DNA of 13,374 bases from CAYTBN01 sp964542165 (GTDB lineage Bacteria > Myxococcota_A > UBA796 > UBA9615 > CAYRNR01): positions 1 through 13,374 of the forward strand of contig CAZITQ010000245.1 in the NCBI GenBank assembly GCA_964542165.1, read 5' to 3'. Below the pieces are notes generated by a model. The model was not told the DNA's origin, did not search any database, and worked only from the letters and a program-made list of their open reading frames with translations. Positions within the stretch are counted from its first letter, which is position 1. Each line of letters starts with the position of its first letter. This document shows positions 1-6,573 of the stretch, in pieces. The translations under genes were made by a program, and so were the position numbers.

Positions 1-522
1 GTCGGTGACAGCGGTCGTCGATCCGGGGTCCTCGTCGTCGCAGTCGTCGTCGGTGACCACGCCGTCGCAGTCGGCGTCGGTGGCCAAGGTGGTGGACTCC
101 GGGTCCTCGTCGTCGCAGTCGTCGTCTGCCAGCACGCCGTCGCAGTCGTAGTCGTTCTCGGCGGCCAGCACCCCGGGGTCCCCGTCGTCGCAGTCCCCGT
201 CGCAGGTGGTCACGCCGTCGCCGTCGGCGTCGTCGAGGTTCCGCTCACCGTCGGCGTCGTCGCAGTCCCCGTCGCAGGTGCTGGTCCCGTCCCCATCGGC
301 GTCGGCGCCGCTCACGGTCGGATCCGTGTCGTCGCAGTCCACGCCGTTCTCGCAGGCGTCCCAGTAGAACTCAGGGTCCCCGGACCCGTCGCCGTCGTTG
401 TCCACGCAGTGGGGGATCTCGGGCTCGGTGGCACAGCCGCCTCCCGCGAGCGCCGGGAACAGGAGCAGACCGAGAGCGGCCCGGGAGGCGACGCGTGCGG
501 TCCAGGAGCGGTTGGCTGCCAT
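1..522 (-). CDS. MopE-type Asp/Cys-repeat lipoprotein (3' end beyond window)
   Basis: This is a partial gene: 174 codons are open from an ATG at 522 to the left edge with no stop. A GGAGGGAGG ribosome site lies just upstream, and the start is 14 bp after the stop of the preceding gene, so the two are probably co-transcribed. Residues 1-30 have a basic N-terminus, a hydrophobic core (ALGLLLFPALAG) and a cysteine at 30 after three glycines. That suggests a lipoprotein signal, though the lipobox is loose. From residue 62 the protein is five copies of a DCDDxDP/DCDDxDG motif (residues 62, 86, 110, 135, 160), interleaved with DADGDG or DCDG stretches. This resembles the 'putative metal-binding motif' family that includes MopE (a copper-binding surface protein) and, more distantly, thrombospondin type 3 calcium-binding repeats. 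Ion binding on the cell surface is likely. Which ion is bound, and what the missing C-terminus does, cannot be seen. Confidence 0.82.
   Translation of the reverse strand, partial: MAANRSWTARVASRAALGLLLFPALAGGGCATEPEIPHCVDNDGDGSGDPEFYWDACENGVDCDDTDPTVSGADADGDGTSTCDGDCDDADGERNLDDADGDGVTTCDGDCDDGDPGVLAAENDYDCDGVLADDDCDDEDPESTTLATDADCDGVVTDDDCDDEDPGSTTAVTD
25..339 (-). repeat. Tandem DCDDxDP-coding repeats, 72-75 bp period
   Basis: Five in-frame units encode DCDD[TAGE]D[PG] at residues 62, 86, 110, 135 and 160 of the repeat lipoprotein, spaced 24, 24, 25 and 25 residues. The two units nearest the left edge are almost identical (DDDCDDEDP followed by STT) and read like a recent duplication. The first three are more diverged and include TCDGDCDD. 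On the plus strand the array appears as GTCGTC-rich sequence. It is coding repeat, not a CRISPR array. Confidence 0.8.
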
Positions 523-536
523 CGTGACCTCCCTCC

Positions 537-1961
537 TCATCGGATATGCACCGTGAGACCGAGCGAGAATTCGGGGATCCCGTTGTCGAAGGCGAAGGGG
601 ACGGTGGCGCCGGCGGACAGGGAGACCTCCCGCGCCTTCTTGGCGCCCAGGGCGCCCACTGGGATGGCCACCACCATGGCCAGTCCACCCCCCGCCATCA
701 GCCCGATCCCCGTGGCGCGGGTCGCGTCGTGGCGGTCCCACGTCTCCCGGGTGGCCAGCTGGGCCTCGGTGGCGTTCGTGTCGTCCGAATCGGCCATGGG
801 GACCAGGCCGGCCTCCACCTCGCCGCGCAACGTGTCGAGCTTGCCCTGGGAGACCCCGGTGAGCACGGCGCCCCCCGCCAGGAGCGCGGCGCCGGCACCG
901 AGGAGCACGGGCACGGCCACCTTGGCGGCCCCGGCGAGGCGGGGAGAACCGCTCCCTTTCCCGGGCCCCACCTCCCACAGAACCAGGGTCGCGTCGTCCC
1001 GGTCGAAACGCCACGTCACGGGTTCGTCGCCGCCCAGGGCGACCACCGCGTCCGGGGCGTGCTCCGCACCCTCTCGTTCCAGGGACAACAGCGCCTGGGT
1101 CAGCAAGGCTAGCGCGCCCTCGTCCAGGGGCTGGTCGAAGACCTCCGGATCGACCAGCGTGACCGCCGCACCCGCGGGAGCCACGAAGGTCACGCCGTGG
1201 ACCGCCGCCCCGTCCGCGCCGGCGATCTGGACCAGGTGGCGCCCGGGGAGTACCTCGACGGTGGGGGTCGCGGCATCCCAGGGCTGTCCGTCGACCCACG
1301 CCTGGGCCCCCTCCGACCGGTGCAGGGTCAGACTCGCCTTGGTCTGCTCCACGAGACGCACCTTCGCGTCGCTGAACAGGTCGTGGATCAGGGGGTGGTA
1401 GTCGTGATCCCAGGGGTAGCTCAGATCCATCGCGAAGACCTGGGAGAACGCGGCGTCGCAGACTTCCTTGTCATCGTCCTGTCCCGCGACGACGCCGGCG
1501 ACGAAGCTCGGGTACGCCAGGTCCGTGGGGGTCACCACGCCGCCAAGGCAGGGCTGGAGCTGGTGGATCCCGTCCACCAGGGGGCCGGTATCCAGCAGGT
1601 CCTGGGCCGCGGTGTGGAGCTGGTTGAGCTTGAGCGTGTAGCCATCGGGTGTGATCGGCTCCCCGGTGCAGTACAGAGCGTCCCCCCCACCCTCGACCAC
1701 CACAGGCCCGGCAGGCAGCCACTGGGACACGTGGGAGGGGGGCGCCGCAGGAGCAGCGTCTGCGGTCAAGGCCCAGAACGCCGCCGCGTCGGTGTCGGCC
1801 CTGGTGGAGGCCGGGGTACCGAAGTACGCGACCCGGGGGGCCGCGACGGGTTCCGCGTCATTCGGGGACTCCGCAGCGGTCGCCGGCAGCGACAGGCTGA
1901 GGGCCAGGGCGGTCAGGGGGAGCAAAGAACCGATGGACGTCTGCAGCTTCTCCCTCGTCAT
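537..1961 (-). CDS. Exported PEGA-like membrane protein, function unknown
   Basis: This 474-residue protein is not one I can name. The ATG at 1961 follows GGAGG with a 9-nt spacer and opens a good signal peptide: a basic start (MTREK), a hydrophobic core at about 10-25, and an ATA-A cleavage site near 30. Residues 31-200 are a soluble region with scattered cysteines (98, 138, 168). Residues 208-260 (LTLHRSEGAQAWVDGQPWDA, then a LPGRHLVQIAG strand) look like a PEGA-type beta domain. Two Gly/Ala-rich hydrophobic segments at about 343-370 and 416-440 flank a charged stretch containing ADSDDTNATEAQ. The C-terminus ends in alternating hydrophobic residues (GLTVHIR). It follows a kinase gene whose exported tail is also PEGA-like and precedes the metal-binding lipoprotein. 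That suggests an envelope structural or binding role, which is inference from context only. Confidence 0.75.
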   Translation of the reverse strand: MTREKLQTSIGSLLPLTALALSLSLPATAAESPNDAEPVAAPRVAYFGTPASTRADTDAAAFWALTADAAPAAPPSHVSQWLPAGPVVVEGGGDALYCTGEPITPDGYTLKLNQLHTAAQDLLDTGPLVDGIHQLQPCLGGVVTPTDLAYPSFVAGVVAGQDDDKEVCDAAFSQVFAMDLSYPWDHDYHPLIHDLFSDAKVRLVEQTKASLTLHRSEGAQAWVDGQPWDAATPTVEVLPGRHLVQIAGADGAAVHGVTFVAPAGAAVTLVDPEVFDQPLDEGALALLTQALLSLEREGAEHAPDAVVALGGDEPVTWRFDRDDATLVLWEVGPGKGSGSPRLAGAAKVAVPVLLGAGAALLAGGAVLTGVSQGKLDTLRGEVEAGLVPMADSDDTNATEAQLATRETWDRHDATRATGIGLMAGGGLAMVVAIPVGALGAKKAREVSLSAGATVPFAFDNGIPEFSLGLTVHIR

Positions 1962-2061
1962 CGAGCGTCGCCTCCGCAGCGGACCAGCAGGTAGCGCCGG
2001 ATTCCAACCGGAGGATCTTTTCCGGTGCGGAGCGCGCGCGTGGACGTGGAAGTGGGGGACT

Positions 2062-3954
2062 CTATCGATTGCGCTCGCAGGCTGCCATGGACTCGAAGTC
2101 CCAGCACCCGAGCATCACACCCTCGCCGTCCACGGTGACGGTGAACTCCTGGGTCCGAAACTCGAGCGCGGAGCAGACGGCCTTGATCCGGTGAACGCCG
2201 CCATCGACGGCGTGGGCCCGCAGGGCGTTGCCCGAGGTCACCTTCACGCCGTCCACGTAGATGTCGGCCCAGGGACGGACGGAGAGGGAGAGGGTCCCGG
2301 CGGCGAGTTCGCGCTGCGACTCCATGTCAGACGGATCGCCCCGGACCTCCTTCGCGGACGAATCGCCCCGGACCTCCTTCTCGGATCGGAGTTCCGACGG
2401 TTCTGCTGCCGGGGCTGGGCCCCGGTCTGCAGCAGCTGGAGGGGCCTTGGCGGCCGGCGCAGAACGCCGCTCGGTACCCGGTTCGACGCCCTCCTCGAGG
2501 TCGATTTCCCGGTGGACCCCGAGTTCACTTCCGGCCTCGGATTCGGATCGGGATGCAACCCCGGCATCGCCCCCGATCTCCGCACCGGAACTCACCGGCG
2601 ACACGCCGCCGGAGCCCCTCGAGTCAGCGGGTCCGCTCCACGGCCGCGCGATCAGAACCACCAGCGCGATCAACAATCCGCACGCCAATACCACCAGCGG
2701 CACCAGCCACCGGAGCGCCGACGGCTGGCGCCCGTAGATCTCCTCGACGTCCTCGATCTCCTCGATCTCCTCCCCCGCCGCCGGCGGCCGGACAGGCATC
2801 ACCGCCACGGTCTCCTCGGGTGCCTCCTCCTCGGGCATCGCGAAGAAGGCAGCGGTGAACTCGCCCCACCCGCTGCCCTCGGAGGGCGGTGGGCGGAGCC
2901 GGGACGGCCGCGTGGGCTCGGGATCGACGGGCACGATCCGGCGCATCACCGGCGCCGTCGACTCCCCCATCCTCAGCTCGCCGGTGTCCTGGATCTCGGG
3001 CAGCTTCTCCCGCCCCACGGCGGCCACCAGGTAGCGGACGACCTCCGACATCTCGGCGTCGGCGGGGTACGCCCGCCCGAGCCCCCGCAGGTCGTGGGCC
3101 ATCGCCATCGCGTCGGGGTAGCGATCCTCCCGGGGGCGGGCCAGGGCCTTCGCGAGCACGGATCGGGAACCAGGGAACAGCTCCTCGGCCAGTTCGAAAC
3201 GCTCACTCAGATCGTCGTACAGGATGGCCTGCATCAGGTTCGTCAGGCCGTTGCCGGCGAACAGCACGTCGCCGGTCATCGCCTCGAACAGCAGGGCTCC
3301 CAGGGAGAAGACGTCCGACCGCGGGTCGAGCTCGCCCTCCGAGGTGATCTGCTCGGGCGACATGTAGCGAGGTGTGCCCTTGATCCCCGCCGACAGCGTG
3401 GTCATGTACAGGTTCGTCGTGGCCTTGGCGATGCCGAAGTCGCAGACCTTGGCGGTGCCCGAGACGTCCAGGATCACGTTGGAGGGTTTGATGTCCCGGT
3501 GCACGAGGTGCAGGGACTGGCCCGACGCGTCCTGGAAGCCGTGGGCGTACTGGAGACCCCGGCACACCTGCAGGGCCAGGTCGACGACGGCGAAGCGCGG
3601 CAGGAGCACACCCCTCCAGCGGCACAGGGGGATGACCTCGGACAGGGCGATCCCGTCGACGAACTCCATGGCCAGGTACCAGTGGTCCTCCACCTGGCCG
3701 AACTCGAGGATGTCCACCACGTTGGGATGGTGGAGCAGACCTCCGATCCGCGCCTCGTTGACCATCGACTGGACGAACTTGGGATCCTCGCTCACCAGGT
3801 GGGTGTGGATGCGCTTGATGGCCACCCGCTTGCTGAACCCCATGGGGCCGGGCAAGACGGCCTCGTACACCACGCCAAACGCACCCTCGCCGACCTTGCG
3901 GACGATGCGGTACTTGCCGAACGTCGCTCCCTTGTCCTGGTCGCTCTGGCCCAC
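2062..3954 (-). CDS. Transmembrane Ser/Thr protein kinase (Hanks type) with PEGA-like exported domain
   Basis: This 630-residue eukaryotic-like kinase has its catalytic domain at about 14-290. It shows a Gly-rich loop GEGAFGVVY (22-30), ATP-binding K47, helix-C E67, catalytic loop HRDIKPSN (152-159), DFG (172-174), an activation segment ending in GTPRYMSPE (193-201) and D214 in DPRSDVFSLG. All catalytic residues are present, so it should be active. An acidic, low-complexity juxtamembrane stretch (about 360-410, EEIEEIEDVEEI) leads to one membrane helix at about 414-436. A Pro/Ala/Ser/Glu-rich linker follows, containing two KEVRGD copies. A PEGA-like beta domain at about 555-600 (SLSVRPWADIYVDG) is predicted to lie outside the cytoplasm. 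The start is GTG, preceded by GAGGAG with a short spacer. It lies 39 bp after glgA on the same strand, so glycogen metabolism could be linked to signalling; its substrate is unknown. Confidence 0.95.
   Translation of the reverse strand: MGQSDQDKGATFGKYRIVRKVGEGAFGVVYEAVLPGPMGFSKRVAIKRIHTHLVSEDPKFVQSMVNEARIGGLLHHPNVVDILEFGQVEDHWYLAMEFVDGIALSEVIPLCRWRGVLLPRFAVVDLALQVCRGLQYAHGFQDASGQSLHLVHRDIKPSNVILDVSGTAKVCDFGIAKATTNLYMTTLSAGIKGTPRYMSPEQITSEGELDPRSDVFSLGALLFEAMTGDVLFAGNGLTNLMQAILYDDLSERFELAEELFPGSRSVLAKALARPREDRYPDAMAMAHDLRGLGRAYPADAEMSEVVRYLVAAVGREKLPEIQDTGELRMGESTAPVMRRIVPVDPEPTRPSRLRPPPSEGSGWGEFTAAFFAMPEEEAPEETVAVMPVRPPAAGEEIEEIEDVEEIYGRQPSALRWLVPLVVLACGLLIALVVLIARPWSGPADSRGSGGVSPVSSGAEIGGDAGVASRSESEAGSELGVHREIDLEEGVEPGTERRSAPAAKAPPAAADRGPAPAAEPSELRSEKEVRGDSSAKEVRGDPSDMESQRELAAGTLSLSVRPWADIYVDGVKVTSGNALRAHAVDGGVHRIKAVCSALEFRTQEFTVTVDGEGVMLGCWDFESMAACERNR
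2335..2380 (-). repeat. Two 19-bp direct repeats in the kinase linker (27-bp period)
   Basis: The plus-strand 19-mer ATCGCCCCGGACCTCCTTC occurs exactly at 2335-2353 and again at 2362-2380. In the kinase it encodes KEVRGD twice, at residues 526-531 and 535-540, nine residues apart in the exported linker between the membrane helix and the PEGA-like domain. Identity at the DNA level within fast-changing linker sequence points to a recent in-frame duplication. Confidence 0.85.
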
Positions 3955-3993
3955 GCTACTCCTCGTCGCGGGAGCATAGCAGCCCGGGTCGAA

Positions 3994-5565
3994 TCAGGCC
4001 CCCGATCGGCCCCGCCGCCGTCTCCGGGGGGGTAGCTCCCACTCGTCACCCAGCAGCTCCTCGTACAGCTCGATGTAGCGGTCGGCGGTGCGGGCCAGGG
4101 AGAAGCGTTCGTGCCCCTCGCGCATGATGCGGCGGAGGTTGCGGCGACGGAGCTTGTCCGGCAGGCGGTGGAAGGCCACGGCGCGCTCCATGGCGGCGCG
4201 GAGGGCGGCGGGGCTGTGGTCCTCGAACGCGAACCCGTTCCCGGTACCCGCCTCGGCGTCCAGCTCGTCCACGGTGTCCCGCAGGCCGCCGGTGAGCCGG
4301 GCCACCGGCGGTGTGGCGAAGCGCATGCCCTCCATCTGGGGCAGGCCGCAGGGCTCGTACCGCGACGGCATCAGGATGAAGTCCGAGCCGGCCTTGCCCA
4401 GCTCGCTCAGGTGCTCCCGGAACGAGCGCAGGGCGACCTTGCCGGGGAAGCGCCGCTCCATCTCCGAGAAGGCCTCTTCCACATCCGGATCCCCCACCGC
4501 GACCAGGGCCAGCTGGATCCCGCTGTCCGACACCAGTGACGGCAACACCTCCAGCAGCAGCTCGGGTCCCTTCTGGGCGAAGAGACGGCTGGGCCAGAAG
4601 AACAGGGGCGCCGTCGGATCCTGGTGCAGTCCCATCTGCTCCTGGAAGTCGGCCTTGTTCAGGGGCTTGATCCGGCCCACGTCCCGGACGCCGAACTGGC
4701 GGGCGTACCGGCTCAGGCGCGGGGCCACGGCGTCCCGGGGGGCGTTGAGGATGCCCAGGGCCGCGCCCTCTTCGTGCCGGACCCGGATGGCCCGGCGCAC
4801 CGACTCCGGCACGATGCCCTCGAAGTCGCCACGCACGATCTCGTCCAGGAAGGTCTGGCTGACCGTGTTCACCGCGTCGCTCGCGTGGACCGCGCTCGCC
4901 GTGAAGTCCACCCGGTTGTCGGTCCAGTTGTCACCGTCGGGCTCCGGGAAGCGCTCGAAGTACAGGTGCTGCTGGAAGCGCTCCACGTCGATGCCGCTGC
5001 GGTCGATGGAGTCGGGGGTCTCGCGCTCGGTGAACACGTTGTGCAGGGTGAACACCGAGCGGATGCCCTTGTCCCTGGCCGCTGCCGGGATGAGCCCGGT
5101 CATCCAGTCGTTGCAGTGCACGATGTCGGGCTGGAGCTCGTCCAGCAGCTGGTTGATCACGTGTCGCTGGAACGCCAGGGCCCGGGCCGTGCGGGGATGG
5201 GCGTCGCTCTCGGCGTAGACCTCGGGCGAGTGGGAGAACGCGCTGTCGCTGACCAGGTGGATCCCCTTGCCGTGCATCAGCGGGACCAGCAGGTCCAGCT
5301 CCCGGTTGGTGATCTTGGCCAGGTCGCGGATCCGGGCGTCGTAGCGGGGCAGCGCCACGTGCAGCTCGAAGCGGCGGTCGGAGTACAGGTGGCGGATCAG
5401 GCCCGCGGAGATGTCCCCGAGCCCGCCCCCCTTGGCGCTGATCCGGTTGGCGGCGTTGCCGAAGCCCCGGGGCAGCTCGGTGACCTCCGGCGTACACAGC
5501 AGGATCCGTGGGCGGCGATGGCCACCGCGCGAACGGGTGCGAATGGAGCGGGATGGCGACTGCAT
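3994..5565 (-). CDS. glgA: Glycogen synthase, GT5 family
   Basis: This cytoplasmic enzyme is predicted to extend alpha-1,4-glucan chains from ADP-glucose. The 523 residues show the GT5 layout. The N-terminal Rossmann domain begins RILLCTPEVTE (20-30) and has the glycine-rich KGGGLGD loop (45-51, matching the KxGGLxD motif). HCNDW is at 150-154 and LHN at 174-176. The C-terminal domain has SRLFAQKG (326-333), whose R327 and K332 match the E. coli sugar-nucleotide ligands R300 and K305. SRYEPCGLPQ (401-410) carries the conserved E404, followed by RLTGGLRDTV (423-432). The length is somewhat above the roughly 480 residues usual for the family, with basic tails at both ends (RSIRTRSRGGHRRPR and PPRRRRRGR). 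The ATG at 5565 follows GAGG with a 5-nt spacer. No other glycogen gene (glgB, glgC, glgP) is in view; the next gene is a membrane kinase. Confidence 0.92.
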   Translation of the reverse strand: MQSPSRSIRTRSRGGHRRPRILLCTPEVTELPRGFGNAANRISAKGGGLGDISAGLIRHLYSDRRFELHVALPRYDARIRDLAKITNRELDLLVPLMHGKGIHLVSDSAFSHSPEVYAESDAHPRTARALAFQRHVINQLLDELQPDIVHCNDWMTGLIPAAARDKGIRSVFTLHNVFTERETPDSIDRSGIDVERFQQHLYFERFPEPDGDNWTDNRVDFTASAVHASDAVNTVSQTFLDEIVRGDFEGIVPESVRRAIRVRHEEGAALGILNAPRDAVAPRLSRYARQFGVRDVGRIKPLNKADFQEQMGLHQDPTAPLFFWPSRLFAQKGPELLLEVLPSLVSDSGIQLALVAVGDPDVEEAFSEMERRFPGKVALRSFREHLSELGKAGSDFILMPSRYEPCGLPQMEGMRFATPPVARLTGGLRDTVDELDAEAGTGNGFAFEDHSPAALRAAMERAVAFHRLPDKLRRRNLRRIMREGHERFSLARTADRYIELYEELLGDEWELPPRRRRRGRSGA

Positions 5566-5623
5566 CGTGTCCTCGCGTCGGGTGGGAGGTTGCCGGGTCG
5601 GCTCGCGACCGAACGACGGCGCT

Positions 5624-5651
5624 ACCCTAGTTCGAAACGCAGAAATGGCAA
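5624..5651 (-). promoter_or_regulatory. Candidate sigma70-like promoter ahead of glgA
   Basis: Read on the minus strand, TTGCCA (5651-5646) is separated by 16 bp from TAGGGT (5629-5624), about 60 bp upstream of the glgA start. The patch around 5630-5665 is visibly more AT-rich than its surroundings, and this 138-bp spacer is the largest gap in the minus-strand gene row. The -10 match is weak and consensus in this lineage is uncertain, so this is a suggestion only. It would make glgA and the kinase independently transcribable. Confidence 0.3.
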
Positions 5652-5703
5652 TGGCAAAAACGAAGGAAATCGGGAGGCGGGATCGGGGTCGGAGGAGGCG
5701 GCG

Positions 5704-6510
5704 CTACTGCAGGTCGTTGGCGCTGCGCGGGGCCAGCTTGGCGTTGTCCCACGAGTAGTACATGGGACCCTTGATCGAGGTGAAGGACTGGCCCATGGTC
5801 GGGTCGGCGTCGAAGAACAGGTCGTCGATGCGCAGGCAACCGTCGACCTCGAACTCGCCGAAGTCGTCGTCCGGGCCGTCCGGGTTCTCGCTGCTGACGG
5901 CCACGCCGTCGACCTGGACGAACACGCCCTCGTACTCGGACATCATCGAACCACCGGTGCCCACGTCGCAGGCGGACACGGCCGTCGGGGTCAGGTTGGT
6001 GGTGCCGGCGTAGACCACGTCCTCGGCCGCGTCGACGCTGATCTCGGAGAAACCGTAGTACTCGACGTACATCCCGGTCACGTCCACCAGGTTCCCCGGC
6101 ACGATGTCGCCGGCGATCATGTCGACGACCTTGTCGGCCACGTAGACGAAGATCCCGGAGAACTCGGCGCTGTTGACGTAGTCCGGCTCCTGGACGAAGA
6201 AGCCCGGAGGGGCCTCGGACAGGCCGCTGGTCACGATGACGCCGGCCAGGAAGACCTCGGTGTCCTCGGGGTAGGTGCCGGTCTGGACCTCGTAGATGGT
6301 CTGGTCCTCGACGGTGTCGTCGTCGCCGGTGTCGTCGTCGCCGGTGTCGTCGTCACCGGTGTCGTCGTCGCCGGTGTCGTCGTCGCCGGTGGCGTCGTCG
6401 TCGTTGTCGTCGTCGTCGTCGCCGACCGGGGCGACGGGGCAGCCGCCGAGCCACAGCGCCAGCAGGGCGCTGAGGGTCAACGAGAACAGCAAGGTCATGG
6501 ACTTGTGCAT
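5704..6510 (-). CDS. Lipoprotein with Asp-rich repeat linker and ExeM/NucH-like OB-fold domain
   Basis: This is a 268-residue surface lipoprotein. The signal peptide MHKSMTLLFSLTLSALLALW leads to lipobox LGGC with Cys24. Residues 31-67 are an Asp-rich tether ending in five TGDDD units, a type of linker that often follows lipoprotein signals in deltaproteobacterial or myxobacterial proteins. From residue 71 the pattern TIYEVQTG, FLAGVIVTSG, PGFFVQEPD, SGIFVYV, VDVTGMYVEYYGFSEIS matches the OB-fold module that precedes the nuclease domain in ExeM/NucH-type extracellular endonucleases. Here no nuclease domain follows; a short second part (about 180-268) ends in APRSANDLQ. A binding or adaptor role is therefore more likely than catalysis. 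The start at 6510 has GGAG 6-7 nt upstream. The gene lies 63 bp after a membrane glycosyltransferase-like gene and 138 bp before glgA. The fold assignment is by motif resemblance only. Confidence 0.82.
   Translation of the reverse strand: MHKSMTLLFSLTLSALLALWLGGCPVAPVGDDDDDNDDDATGDDDTGDDDTGDDDTGDDDTGDDDTVEDQTIYEVQTGTYPEDTEVFLAGVIVTSGLSEAPPGFFVQEPDYVNSAEFSGIFVYVADKVVDMIAGDIVPGNLVDVTGMYVEYYGFSEISVDAAEDVVYAGTTNLTPTAVSACDVGTGGSMMSEYEGVFVQVDGVAVSSENPDGPDDDFGEFEVDGCLRIDDLFFDADPTMGQSFTSIKGPMYYSWDNAKLAPRSANDLQ
6313..6387 (-). repeat. Five 15-bp tandem repeats encoding TGDDD
   Basis: Five head-to-tail copies of the 15-mer GGTGTCGTCGTCGCC (plus strand) lie at 6313-6387. The third carries one substitution (A for G). 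They encode five TGDDD units in the lipoprotein tether, and Asp-rich sequence continues to about 6422 as a GTC triplet run. Near-identity suggests that copy number changes by slippage and alters tether length between strains. Confidence 0.9.
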
Positions 6511-6573
6511 CGCGAACTCCGTGCTTGGTTGTGGTTCCCTCGGCGCGCTAGCTATCAGGGCCTGGAGGGTTGG

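Noticed and set aside
1..339. GTCGTC-rich repeats at the left edge as a CRISPR array or satellite DNA.
   Set aside because: Units are in frame with a gene, encode DCDD motifs and have no unique spacers.
2007..2026. Inverted repeat ACCGGA-N8-TCCGGT between the kinase and the PEGA-like gene, as a terminator.
   Set aside because: The stem is only 6 bp, with no T-run after it on the minus strand. Chance is likely at this GC content.
1651..4035. Long plus-strand open frame (794 codons) opposite the PEGA-like protein and kinase genes.
   Set aside because: It lies antisense to two genes with clear motifs or signal peptide. Its translation is His/Arg/Gly/Pro-rich without family resemblance, as is common for the opposite strand of high-GC genes.
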